The notes under the pieces: generated by a model
What the model saw: the letters and a program-made list of their open reading frames with translations, nothing else
Told to the model about the DNA's origin: nothing
The model's database searches: none
Assembly (NCBI GenBank): GCA_964391675.1
Contig: CAYMMX010000008.1
Location: 7,861 to 71,860, forward strand
From: CAYMMX01 sp964391675
Lineage (GTDB): Bacteria; Cyanobacteriota; Vampirovibrionia; Gastranaerophilales; Gastranaerophilaceae
Direction of reading: 5' to 3'
Length of the DNA stretch: 64,000 nt
In this document: positions 33,282 through 41,807 of the stretch, in pieces
Position numbering within the stretch: the stretch's first letter is position 1
Layout: every line of letters begins with the position of its first letter
Translations under genes and position numbers: made by a program

Positions 33282-33596
33282 TTTAACCTCAATGTCAGAA
33301 TATTAATTATTAGTAAAAATATCTATTGTACACTATCTTTATTGTTAAATTATAGTAGTAAGAGAAAGTAAGTAAATAGAAAGTATAATAGTTAAAATTT
33401 TAGGCTAAGTCATGTTTATAGTTATAAAAAAGTGCTTGATTTTAAATTTTGTAGATGGTAATCTTAAAAAGGTTAGTTGTTGAATATTTTTAATTCTAAA
33501 ATAACTAACAATTGGACTAAGTTTTATGAAACTATACTTAGGCGAAAGTAACTAAATATTTCTTTTGATAAGAAATAGGATTTAAATAAAAAATCT
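33282..33596. other. Intergenic region without a gene; possible tRNA promoter
   Basis: 315 bp with no credible ORF on either strand. It must hold the promoter of the minus-strand repeat protein. A weak promoter candidate, TTGGAC (33512-33517), 15 bp, TATACT (33533-33538), faces the tRNA. An inverted GTTAGTT/AACTAAC repeat of unclear meaning flanks 33472-33510. Confidence 0.4.
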
Positions 33597-33668
33597 GGGC
33601 TTGTGGCGCAGCGGTAGCGCAGAGGACTCATAATCCTTTGGTCGTAGGTTCGAATCCTACCGGGCCCA
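33597..33668 (+). tRNA. tRNA with CAU anticodon (elongator Met or lysidine-type Ile)
   Basis: 72-nt cloverleaf: acceptor GGGCTTG pairs with CGGGCCC (two G-U pairs), D stem GCGC/GCGC, anticodon stem GAGGA/TCCTT around loop CTCATAA, T stem GTAGG/CCTAC with TTCGAAT loop, discriminator A. CCA is not encoded. It is not initiator tRNA (no C1:A72-type mismatch and no three G-C pairs below the anticodon). Elongator Met and Ile2 cannot be told apart by eye; TilS is encoded at 9557-10915. Confidence 0.93.
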
Positions 33669-33695
33669 TTATAATTATAATAATTTTTATTTAAT

Positions 33696-33729
33696 AATAA
33701 ACGGGCTTCAATTTTGAAGCCCGTTTATT
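33696..33729. terminator. Bidirectional terminator between the tRNA and an SLH gene
   Basis: A 16-bp perfect stem based on AATAAACGGGCTTCAA and its complement with a tiny loop, suitable for both convergent transcripts. Confidence 0.85.
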
Positions 33730-33743
33730 ATCTCAGTGATTAT

Positions 33744-34793
33744 TTATTCAATAATCCAACCACTTGTAAGATCAACTTTAATTGTTTTTTCAAGTTTTAC
33801 TTTTACAATTTTTCCTGATTTAAGTTTTACTTTTCCACCCTTAATAATTGCTCTGATTATTCTTTCAAACCAATTTTTTTGCTGATCTGTATTAATGCAT
33901 CCAGGGAATGAAGCGATTTGATCAATTGTTGTTGTAATTGTTTTTGTCTCAAGTCCCATTTTTCCAGTCCTAATAAATAATTTACCAGGTGTTATGCTTA
34001 TTATTTCACCTGTAATTTTACTTGATTGTGCAATTACAATATAATAATCTTTAGTAACCAAGTGTTTATTAGCTTTTGTCGTAAAACATTCACCTTTTCG
34101 ATTTATAGAACTATTTAATGGTGTTACTAACATTACAGGAATACTTGTTCCTGCTGGAATTGTAGCAATTGTCCCATTAATAGTTACACCTTTAAGAACA
34201 TATCCGCAACCTTTTTTTGCTCTCATAGCATCTTGTAATTTTTTATTTGGATTTATTCTTGCTTGTGTTTGCATATTGTATAATCCAAAAGCCATTTCAG
34301 CTCTTGTTATAGGTGCATTTGGATTTTTGAATTCGCCTATTGCCTTTTTAGCCTTAAATACGCCTAATTTATCAAGATTAAGAGCTGACATCATTATATC
34401 CATTGCTTCTGATTTAGTGATTGTATCATCCGGTCTGAATGAATTATCAGAATTATTTTTAATTAAGTCAAAATTTATTGCTCTTTGAATTGAATTGAAT
34501 GCCCAATGCTTATAAGGAACGTCTTTGAATTCAAATGTTCTTTTTAAGGGAGCTTTATCTTGGTGAAGAGCTTTTACTACCATTGTTGCAAATTCTGAAC
34601 GGGTTGCTGTTTCATCCGGTTTAAAATTCCCATCAGGATATCCAACCAGAACATCTTCATCCGTAAGTGCTTGTATTTGTTTGTATGCCCAATGGTTCGA
34701 CGATAAATCAGGATAGTTCTTTGCATATACTCCTGAGGTTAACATTCCTATTACCAAAGTAAACATTAGTAAATTTTTAAAAATCCTTTTCAT
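33744..34793 (-). CDS. SLH-domain surface protein with TrbI/VirB10-like C-terminus
   Basis: 349 residues. Signal peptide ends SGVYA (residue ~24). Three SLH repeats, the third degenerate: NYPDLSSNHWAYKQIQALT, FKDVPYKHWAFNSI and NPNAPITRAEMAF. SLH domains tether proteins to peptidoglycan-linked polymers. The C-terminal half (from ~200) has ATIPAGTSIPVMLVTPLNSS, then ITGEIISITPG, resembling the TrbI/VirB10-like domain found after SLH repeats in this lineage. The large SLH protein at 61874 has the same architecture. Divergent from a TPR gene across a 173-bp region with a 12-bp inverted repeat. Confidence 0.85.
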   Translation of the reverse strand: MKRIFKNLLMFTLVIGMLTSGVYAKNYPDLSSNHWAYKQIQALTDEDVLVGYPDGNFKPDETATRSEFATMVVKALHQDKAPLKRTFEFKDVPYKHWAFNSIQRAINFDLIKNNSDNSFRPDDTITKSEAMDIMMSALNLDKLGVFKAKKAIGEFKNPNAPITRAEMAFGLYNMQTQARINPNKKLQDAMRAKKGCGYVLKGVTINGTIATIPAGTSIPVMLVTPLNSSINRKGECFTTKANKHLVTKDYYIVIAQSSKITGEIISITPGKLFIRTGKMGLETKTITTTIDQIASFPGCINTDQQKNWFERIIRAIIKGGKVKLKSGKIVKVKLEKTIKVDLTSGWIIE

Positions 34794-34840
34794 TTTTCTC
34801 TCCTTTTTTGTACTGATATTTATGTTTTAAAATATTGTAT

Positions 34841-34874
34841 ATTTTGTTTATAGTAATGATAATATAAACAAAAT
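34841..34874. promoter_or_regulatory. 12-bp inverted repeat, possible operator between divergent envelope genes
   Basis: ATTTTGTTTATA (34841-34852) and its exact complement TATAAACAAAAT (34863-34874) are separated by 10 bp, in the middle of the region between the SLH and TPR genes. It could bind a dimeric regulator or form a hairpin; there is no T tract and it is not at a gene end, so a terminator is unlikely. Confidence 0.4.
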
Positions 34875-34966
34875 AATTATTATATATTTTTTCTTACTTG
34901 CATTAATTTAGTAAATCAATTAACATATTATTAATACTGTTATACAGAGTTTTTTACAAGTCAATT

Positions 34967-36760
34967 ATGAAAAAGAATAATAAAAAAATCTTAATATTAA
35001 CTCTAGCTTTTGTATTTATAATTAATCCTTCTTTTGCAATGAGCAAAAAAGCTTACAAATATTTTAAAAATGCAAATGATGCTTATAGTGCCAATGATAA
35101 TATCAATGCTGAAATTGGATACAAAAATGTAATTGAATTAGCACCAGAAGATATTCTTGCATACTTAAAACTGGCAAATTTATATTTGGATGAGCAAGAT
35201 TTAAATAATGCTCTTAAATATTATGAAAAAGCATTAACAATAAATCCTAATGATGGATATATATATCTAAGCATTGGGAGTATTTTAAGAGTTAAAAAAG
35301 ATTACCAAGGCTCTTATGATGCTTACAAAAAAGCGGCTAACCTTTTGCCTGATTATAAATATGTTTATTTAAATCTTGCCCAAATTCAAACACAGATGAA
35401 TAATCAAAAACAAGCAATTCAGGATTATAATAAATTTCTTACGACATATCCCAATGATATTGAATCGAGAAAAAATTTAGCTGAGCTATACTTAAGTGTA
35501 GATATGAACGATGAAGCTGTATCTGAATATGAAACTGCTTTAGAAATTTCCCCTTCTGATTTTAATGAATGGGGAAATTATGCAAAAGCTCTGCTGTTAT
35601 CTGAAAATTTCAGTAAGATTCCACAAGTTTTATTGCCGGTATTAGAAAAAGATCCCGAAAATGCCGAACTTAGGGTTATACTTGCTTCAGCATATGAAAA
35701 TTTGAATGAAAAAGAAAAAGCTATCAATGAATATATTACAACTTTAAAATCAGATTCAAGTCTTGTTGATATAAAATTTAATATTGCAAAATTGTATGAT
35801 TCTATGGGAAATGATACTGAGGCTATAAAATATTATACTGATTATATAGATATAGAGCCTGATAATTTAGATGCATATTATAATCTTGCTTCTATTTATG
35901 AAAGAAAAAAGAATTTTAATGATTCTATTATAACTTTGAATAAATTGAAAAAACAGGAAAAGGATACATCTAATGTTTTAAAAGAAATCGGAAGAAACTA
36001 TTATATGTCAGGAGATTTTGAACAGTCTATTAATTATTACCAGGATGCTTTAAAAGTATCTCCCGATAATCCTCAATTATATTATAGCATGGCACTTTCC
36101 TATACTTTATTAAAAAAATATGACAAAGCTTTAGTGAATTATAAAAAATCTCTTGAGTTAAAAGATGATGAAAAAGTTAAAAATAATTTGGCAAAATTGT
36201 ATATTTTAATTGGCGATAAATATATGTCTGAAAATAATATTGAAGATGCCATTACTAATTATAAAGAAGCTTATAATTTAAATAATATTGACTTGGATAT
36301 TTGTTTATCATATGCCAATACTCTTTATGAGAAAGGTTATGCTAAGGAAGCTCTCGAGGTATATAAGCATGCACTTGAGACAAATAAAAATAACGTTGAA
36401 TTATTGATAAACGTTGGTAATATTTATCAGGAAACGTCTAACATGCAGGAGGCTCAAAAATATTATGAAAAGGCGCTTACTTTTGAGCCGCAAAATTATA
36501 ATGCCAAATTTAATTTAGGCCTTGTCTTTTTTAATACCGGAAATAATAAAGAAGCAAAAGAGTGTTTTTATTCATCAATTAAATTAAATCCTGAACTACC
36601 TTTATCGTATTATTTACTTGGGGTAATACTTGATAAAGAAAAAAATTATAATGAGGCTGCAATTAATTATAAAAAATTTATTGCTCTGGATCCCAAAAAT
36701 GAAAATGTTGCACAAATTCAAAAAAGGTTGTCTGTAATTGCGAACAGTAGAAAAAAATAG
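34967..36760 (+). CDS. Exported TPR solenoid protein
   Basis: 597 residues. A signal peptide ends around PSFAM (residue ~25); the rest is an uninterrupted array of about 15-16 TPR units of 34 residues with typical small residues at positions 8 and 20 (e.g. AYLKLANLYLDEQDLNNALKYY). No other domain. It would be a superhelical periplasmic or outer-surface scaffold. Its last 23 bases overlap the TonB-family gene, so they form an operon; TPR/TonB pairings often support energised uptake or protein transport across the envelope. Confidence 0.85.
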   Translation: MKKNNKKILILTLAFVFIINPSFAMSKKAYKYFKNANDAYSANDNINAEIGYKNVIELAPEDILAYLKLANLYLDEQDLNNALKYYEKALTINPNDGYIYLSIGSILRVKKDYQGSYDAYKKAANLLPDYKYVYLNLAQIQTQMNNQKQAIQDYNKFLTTYPNDIESRKNLAELYLSVDMNDEAVSEYETALEISPSDFNEWGNYAKALLLSENFSKIPQVLLPVLEKDPENAELRVILASAYENLNEKEKAINEYITTLKSDSSLVDIKFNIAKLYDSMGNDTEAIKYYTDYIDIEPDNLDAYYNLASIYERKKNFNDSIITLNKLKKQEKDTSNVLKEIGRNYYMSGDFEQSINYYQDALKVSPDNPQLYYSMALSYTLLKKYDKALVNYKKSLELKDDEKVKNNLAKLYILIGDKYMSENNIEDAITNYKEAYNLNNIDLDICLSYANTLYEKGYAKEALEVYKHALETNKNNVELLINVGNIYQETSNMQEAQKYYEKALTFEPQNYNAKFNLGLVFFNTGNNKEAKECFYSSIKLNPELPLSYYLLGVILDKEKNYNEAAINYKKFIALDPKNENVAQIQKRLSVIANSRKK

Positions 36761-37634
36761 ATATATATTCTTTAAGAAAAAAGGTTATAGATCATCATGG
36801 AATGGTATACCTGCCTTTATTAAGCCATACAGTAAAGAATTTTCTCTGTGTGGTAATTTCTTTTCGTCTATTATTATTCATATAATAATAGCATTATTGT
36901 TTTGGGGTACTTGTTTTATATTTAAATCATATTTTAGTAACTTAATGTTATTCGATAAACCCAAACAAAATATGCCGGATATTGAATTTATTTTAAATGG
37001 TAACTCTGGCAATAGAAAAAAATACAAGAAAAAATCTTCTTCAAAATCAATAAATAATAATTTCAATAAAGTTTCACAGAAAAATAATATTTCCAGAATA
37101 GAGAAAAAAGCATATTTAGTCAACAATTCAAAGATTATAGATGATTTTTCAATACCTGCACCAAATATTAAACCATTAGGTACAAATTTTTCAAGTTCAG
37201 GACGTAGTTCAAGAAAATCATCTGCTTTTTCCAATAATCATACTTCGGATGGTGGTTTTGACATTGGGACTCCTGATGGCAGAGGTGTTGGAATTAAAAA
37301 AGGATTCGATAAGAATGCGACAAAAAAAATCGTAAGCTCTTATGATATTAACCCATATATAAATGAATTAAAAAGAAATATAAGATGGAATTGGAAATAC
37401 CCACGTGGTTATGAAAATAAAAAAGTTGAACTGTTTTTGAGGATTGCAAAAGATGGAAGGTTGATTATATTAAATGTAAAAAGAACTTCTGAAATAGGAG
37501 AAGTTGATAATGCGGCATTAAATGCCGTAAGAAAAACTTTGCCATTGAATCCTCTCCCTTCCGCATATAAAAAAGGATTCTTAGATGTAGTTTTCACTTT
37601 TGATGGAAGCACTTCTGTAATCACTAAAAAATAA
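36738..37634 (+). CDS. TonB-family energy-transducer-like protein
   Basis: 298 residues if the TTG at 36738 is used; AAAGG lies 10 bp upstream inside the TPR gene and no better start is seen before the membrane segment. Inner-membrane helix at ~43-63, then a long basic Ser/Asn/Lys-rich periplasmic linker instead of the usual proline-rich one, and a C-terminal TonB domain (about 205-292): YINELKRNIRWNWKYPRGYE, VELFLRIAKDGRLI, NAALNAVRKTLPLNPLP. TonB transmits proton-motive force to outer-membrane receptors. ExbB/ExbD are not nearby. Confidence 0.8.
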   Translation: MRTVEKNRYIFFKKKGYRSSWNGIPAFIKPYSKEFSLCGNFFSSIIIHIIIALLFWGTCFIFKSYFSNLMLFDKPKQNMPDIEFILNGNSGNRKKYKKKSSSKSINNNFNKVSQKNNISRIEKKAYLVNNSKIIDDFSIPAPNIKPLGTNFSSSGRSSRKSSAFSNNHTSDGGFDIGTPDGRGVGIKKGFDKNATKKIVSSYDINPYINELKRNIRWNWKYPRGYENKKVELFLRIAKDGRLIILNVKRTSEIGEVDNAALNAVRKTLPLNPLPSAYKKGFLDVVFTFDGSTSVITKK

Positions 37635-37729
37635 ATGTTACATTTTTGTTATAAATGATTTCTTTTAGGCAATATTTATTACGTTTTGGTTTAATTAACT
37701 TGAAGTAATTAATATGGAGTGTGGTGTAG

Positions 37730-39106
37730 ATGATTCCAATGATAAACTCAGTGAATACAAATAATAATACTAAACCTTTAAATTTTAGAGCTAATAATGA
37801 TCAAAATAGATATTCGTATTCTAATATAAGATCTAATACTCCGGTATCTTCAAACCCAATCAGTAATTTTAAAAAATCTGAAAAAGCTCAGAAATTAGCT
37901 ACTTTGTTAGGGATAACCACTTCAATAGTTGTTACGGCATTTTTTGGCAGAATGTTAATAAGTGATTATAAAGCTAAAAAAGTGCTTCAAGAATCTATGA
38001 AAGAAGCTGTTAAGGAATTTAATATTCCAGATGCAAAATCAATGGTGGATGTTATAAACAATTGTATAGATCCAATTATTAAACGTGCGGCAATGAATGA
38101 ATATAATAAAGGTTCTATGATGTCTCAAAAGAGACTTAATGATATACTTTCTTTGGCTAATTTAGATAAAGCCAGACCTGAAGAAGTGGATCTTGTAAGA
38201 GCTATTGAGTTAATGGATAAAAAAATTGTAGGTATGGATGAAGTCAAAGAAGAAATCTTAGATTTTCTTGTTGAGCAAAATTATAATATAAGAAATGGTA
38301 TCAAATTAAAAAAACCATTGGTTTTATGTTTAGATGGTCCTGCTGGAACAGGTAAAACCACTATTTCAGAAGTCCTTGCAGAAGCAATGGGTATGCATTA
38401 TAAAAAAATATCTTTAAATGGAGCTAGTGGTAAAGCCCCTATTAAAGGATATGAAGCTGTTTATACAGGAGCTTCTTCAGGTGGAATTGCTCAAGGACAA
38501 TTGGAAGGTAGAACTAAAAAAGTTTTGTATTGCCTCGACGAAGCTGATAAAACAGCCTCAAGTGATTATAACGGAAAAGTAGAAGACACTTTGCTTTCTT
38601 TATTTGATGATCAGGCATTATTTGTTGATGATAACTTAGATATTCCAATCGATGTTACAAAATCAATATTTATTTTGACAACAAACGATTTTGAAAAGCT
38701 TTCAACCCCGCTTAAAAACAGAATACGTAAAATTAGCATAGCGCCATATGATTTAAAAATTAAATCTAAAATTGCAAAATTAAAAATGCAAGATGCTTTA
38801 GAAGATTCTAAATTGAATCCCCATGCACAAATAGCTACTGATAAAGTATATGATACTATTGCAGAAATGACAAGTGACCAAGGTGGTAGAGAAACTACGC
38901 AAAATGTTTTATCTCTTATTAAAAAGATAATTACTAAATTGGAATTAGGTGAAAATGATGGAAAACCTGTAGTTGTTACTCCTGAATTTGTCAGAAAAGA
39001 ACTTGGGTCTATTACAGAAAAAGAAACTTTATCCTCAAGAATTTTGAAATCAAAAAAATATGTTCCAAATACAAATCCAAATACACAATTAAATTCTGCA
39101 GTTTAA
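37730..39106 (+). CDS. Membrane-anchored Lon-like AAA+ ATPase without protease domain
   Basis: 458 residues. N-terminus carries PLNFRAN (residues 16-22), then a transmembrane helix at ~57-77. The AAA+ module resembles Lon: Walker A GPAGTGKTT (203-211), the pore-loop region SLNGASGKAPIKGYEAVYTGA matching Lon's isomorphous block, Walker B VLYCLDEADK (265-274), and a sensor-1 TTND followed by an arginine-rich LKNRIRKI. Lon's N-domain and the C-terminal Ser-Lys protease domain are missing; the chain ends after the ATPase lid. A GTGTGG-type weak site precedes the ATG. Predicted membrane-facing unfoldase or remodeller; client unknown. Confidence 0.8.
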   Translation: MIPMINSVNTNNNTKPLNFRANNDQNRYSYSNIRSNTPVSSNPISNFKKSEKAQKLATLLGITTSIVVTAFFGRMLISDYKAKKVLQESMKEAVKEFNIPDAKSMVDVINNCIDPIIKRAAMNEYNKGSMMSQKRLNDILSLANLDKARPEEVDLVRAIELMDKKIVGMDEVKEEILDFLVEQNYNIRNGIKLKKPLVLCLDGPAGTGKTTISEVLAEAMGMHYKKISLNGASGKAPIKGYEAVYTGASSGGIAQGQLEGRTKKVLYCLDEADKTASSDYNGKVEDTLLSLFDDQALFVDDNLDIPIDVTKSIFILTTNDFEKLSTPLKNRIRKISIAPYDLKIKSKIAKLKMQDALEDSKLNPHAQIATDKVYDTIAEMTSDQGGRETTQNVLSLIKKIITKLELGENDGKPVVVTPEFVRKELGSITEKETLSSRILKSKKYVPNTNPNTQLNSAV

Positions 39107-39112
39107 TAGAAT

Positions 39113-41749
39113 TTATTTTAATGAACTAATTAGTTTTTCAATCATTTCCTGCTGGATAACTATTTCATCAACTTTTGTTTGAGTTTCTTCAATAACTTCT
39201 TTTGGTGCATTCTCAACAAAGTTTTTATTGCTTAATCTTCCGGTTAGTGAATTTTTTTCATTCAATAATTTATCAAGTTTCTTTTGTTGTCTTGAAATTT
39301 CTGCATCAATATCAATTAAATCTTCAAGAGGGATTATTATTTTGGATGCACTAACTACTGTTGTTGCTGATTTTTTTGGTATTTCTTCTGATTCATCTGC
39401 AAAAGAAATATTTTCAACTCTTGCTAATCTTTTAATATATGATTGTACACTTTCAAAAATTTCATTTTCTGATTTATCTGGACGAATCTGAATATTTACC
39501 TTTATCGAAGGAGAAATATTAAAACTTTGTCGGACGTTTCTCAATGACTTTATTGTTTCAAAAACAAGTTCCATTTCTTTTGCTTCTTTTTGGTAATTAA
39601 ATTTATCTTTATATGCAGGATAGTCAGCCAGCATTATAGCTTTGAATTCTTTATTAGGCATAAGTGAATAAATTTTTTCAGTTATATGAGGCATTATCGG
39701 ATGTAATAACCTTAAAGACATATCCAATGCATACTTTAAAACTCTTTGAGTATTCAATTTTATTGAATCATCCTGTAATTGAATTTTAGCAATTTCTACA
39801 TACCAGTCACAGTAAGAATTCCAGAAGAAATCATAAAGTATATGGGCAATTTCTCCTATTCTGTAATTCTTAATATTTTCATTTATTTCTTTTGCTGTAA
39901 TATTAAGTTTATCTAAAATCCATTTATCAGCGATTGTTAAATTATCAAAATTAATTTCTTTATCATCTACACCGTCAAGATTCATTAATACAAAGCGTGA
40001 TGCATTCCAGATTTTATTTGCGAAATTCCTTCCATATTCAAATCTTTCATCGCTTATTTTAATATCTTGCCCGCCGTATGTACAAAGAGAAGTCAATGTG
40101 AAACGAAGAGCATCACAACCATATTTATCAATTATTTCAACAGGGTCAATGGTGTTTCCTTTTGATTTTGACATTTTTTGTCCTTTTTCATCTCTTATCA
40201 GTCCGTGAATATAAACGGTAGAAAAAGGAGCTTTACCTGTAAACTCTAAGCCCATTGTAATCATTCTGGCAACCCAGAAGAAAATTATATCGAAGCCTGT
40301 AACTAAAACACTTGTAGGGTAGAATTTTTTAAAGTCATCAGTTTCTGTTTTAGGAAATCCCATTGTAGAAAAAGGCCACAAGCCTGATGAAAACCAGGTA
40401 TCTAAAACATCCGGATCTTGGGTGTAATTATCAGGATCAGGATTTTCTTTTGCTACAATCATTTGACCCGTTGTATTGTGATAATATGCAGGAATTTGAT
40501 GTCCCCACCATAATTGTCTTGATATACACCAATCACGAATATTTTCCATCCAACCTAAATAATTTTTTTCCCAACGTTCAGGAATAAATTTTATTCTTCC
40601 ATCTTTAACGGCAGAAATGGCATCTTTCGCAAGGGGTTCCATTTTTACAAACCATTGTTCTGATAGTAGAGGTTCAATTGTAGTACCACAACGTTGACAT
40701 TTACCAACATTGTGAACATGATCACGAGTTCTTAGCAGTGAGTTATTGTAAGATAGTAATCCGATGACTTTTTCTCTGGCTTCGTATCTGTCTAGTCCTT
40801 GAATATCCGGAGGTACTTCCGGACAAGACTTCATTTTTCCTTGTTCATCTATTACCCAAATTGGCGTTAATTTATGACGTTTTCCTACTTCATAATCATT
40901 TGGATCATGAGCCGGTGTTATTTTTAATGCGCCTGTTCCAAAACTTTTATCAACATAGTCATCTGTAATAATAGGTATTTCTCTGCCTGTTAAAGGGATA
41001 CAAACAGTTTTTCCTACTAAATCTTTGTATTTATAATCATTTGGATTTACAGCAATTGCAACGTCACCAAACATAGTTTCAGGACGAGTAGTGGCAATAA
41101 CTATAGCTCCGGCTTCATTTTTGAGTGGATACATGATTTCCCATAGATGCCCGTTTTCAGTTTCGTATTCTGTTTCAACATCAGAAATTGCACTTTGGCA
41201 TCTTGGGCACCAGTTTACAATGTAAGCTCCTTTATATATAAGACCTTTTTCAAACAGTTTTATAAATACTTCTTTTACCGCTTCCGAACAACCTTCGTCA
41301 AAAGTAAAACGTTCCCTTGATCTGTCAAAAGATGCTCCTAATCGTTTGAATTGATTTAAAATCGCACTACGGTGTTCATTTGCCCATTCCCAAGTTTTTT
41401 CTAAAAATTTTTCACGTCCTAATTCGTGTCTATCGGTTCCTTGGTCTCTAAGATTTTTTTCTACAACATTTTGAGTGGCAATTCCTGCATGGTCAGTTCC
41501 GGGAAGCCAAAGTGCTTCGTATCCTGACATTCTGTGATAACGTGTTAATATGTCTTGAAGTGTTCCATCCAAGGCGTGTCCCATGTGTAATACCCCTGTA
41601 ACATTTGGTGGTGGAATTACAATTGAGTAAGCAGGTTTTTCGCTTTTTGCATTTGCTTTAAAACACTTATTTTCTTCCCAATATTTATAAATTTCTTCTT
41701 CTGTTGCTTTTGCATCATAAACGGTAGGTAAATCTTCTATTAAGTTCAT
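39113..41749 (-). CDS. valS: Valyl-tRNA synthetase
   Basis: 878 residues, class I synthetase. HIGH-type motif PNVTGVLHMGHAL, editing-domain TTRPETMFGDVA, zinc-like WCPRCQSAISDVETE, the KMSKS loop GQKMSKSKGNTIDPV and a C-terminal coiled coil (DAEISRQQKKLDKLL) that contacts tRNA-Val. Slightly shorter than E. coli ValS, typical of the shorter bacterial form. Ends 6 bp from the convergent AAA+ gene; no terminator between. Confidence 0.98.
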   Translation of the reverse strand: MNLIEDLPTVYDAKATEEEIYKYWEENKCFKANAKSEKPAYSIVIPPPNVTGVLHMGHALDGTLQDILTRYHRMSGYEALWLPGTDHAGIATQNVVEKNLRDQGTDRHELGREKFLEKTWEWANEHRSAILNQFKRLGASFDRSRERFTFDEGCSEAVKEVFIKLFEKGLIYKGAYIVNWCPRCQSAISDVETEYETENGHLWEIMYPLKNEAGAIVIATTRPETMFGDVAIAVNPNDYKYKDLVGKTVCIPLTGREIPIITDDYVDKSFGTGALKITPAHDPNDYEVGKRHKLTPIWVIDEQGKMKSCPEVPPDIQGLDRYEAREKVIGLLSYNNSLLRTRDHVHNVGKCQRCGTTIEPLLSEQWFVKMEPLAKDAISAVKDGRIKFIPERWEKNYLGWMENIRDWCISRQLWWGHQIPAYYHNTTGQMIVAKENPDPDNYTQDPDVLDTWFSSGLWPFSTMGFPKTETDDFKKFYPTSVLVTGFDIIFFWVARMITMGLEFTGKAPFSTVYIHGLIRDEKGQKMSKSKGNTIDPVEIIDKYGCDALRFTLTSLCTYGGQDIKISDERFEYGRNFANKIWNASRFVLMNLDGVDDKEINFDNLTIADKWILDKLNITAKEINENIKNYRIGEIAHILYDFFWNSYCDWYVEIAKIQLQDDSIKLNTQRVLKYALDMSLRLLHPIMPHITEKIYSLMPNKEFKAIMLADYPAYKDKFNYQKEAKEMELVFETIKSLRNVRQSFNISPSIKVNIQIRPDKSENEIFESVQSYIKRLARVENISFADESEEIPKKSATTVVSASKIIIPLEDLIDIDAEISRQQKKLDKLLNEKNSLTGRLSNKNFVENAPKEVIEETQTKVDEIVIQQEMIEKLISSLK

Positions 41750-41807
41750 TTTTTTGTCCTTTAATTAGCTCTTATTAGATTATAGCAAAAAAATTCATCA
41801 AACCACA

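Noticed and set aside
33282..33596. Possible small gene (ATG around 33414) in the gap before the tRNA
   Set aside because: The frame closes after 23 codons, has no ribosome binding site and shows no coding character.
33597..33668. Initiator tRNA-Met
   Set aside because: The first acceptor pair is G-C and the anticodon stem lacks the three consecutive G-C pairs of initiator tRNA.
36738..36760. Frameshift joining the TPR gene and the TonB-family gene into one protein
   Set aside because: The TPR array ends in a normal short tail and the TonB-like protein has its own membrane anchor; a 23-bp overlap is ordinary operon structure.
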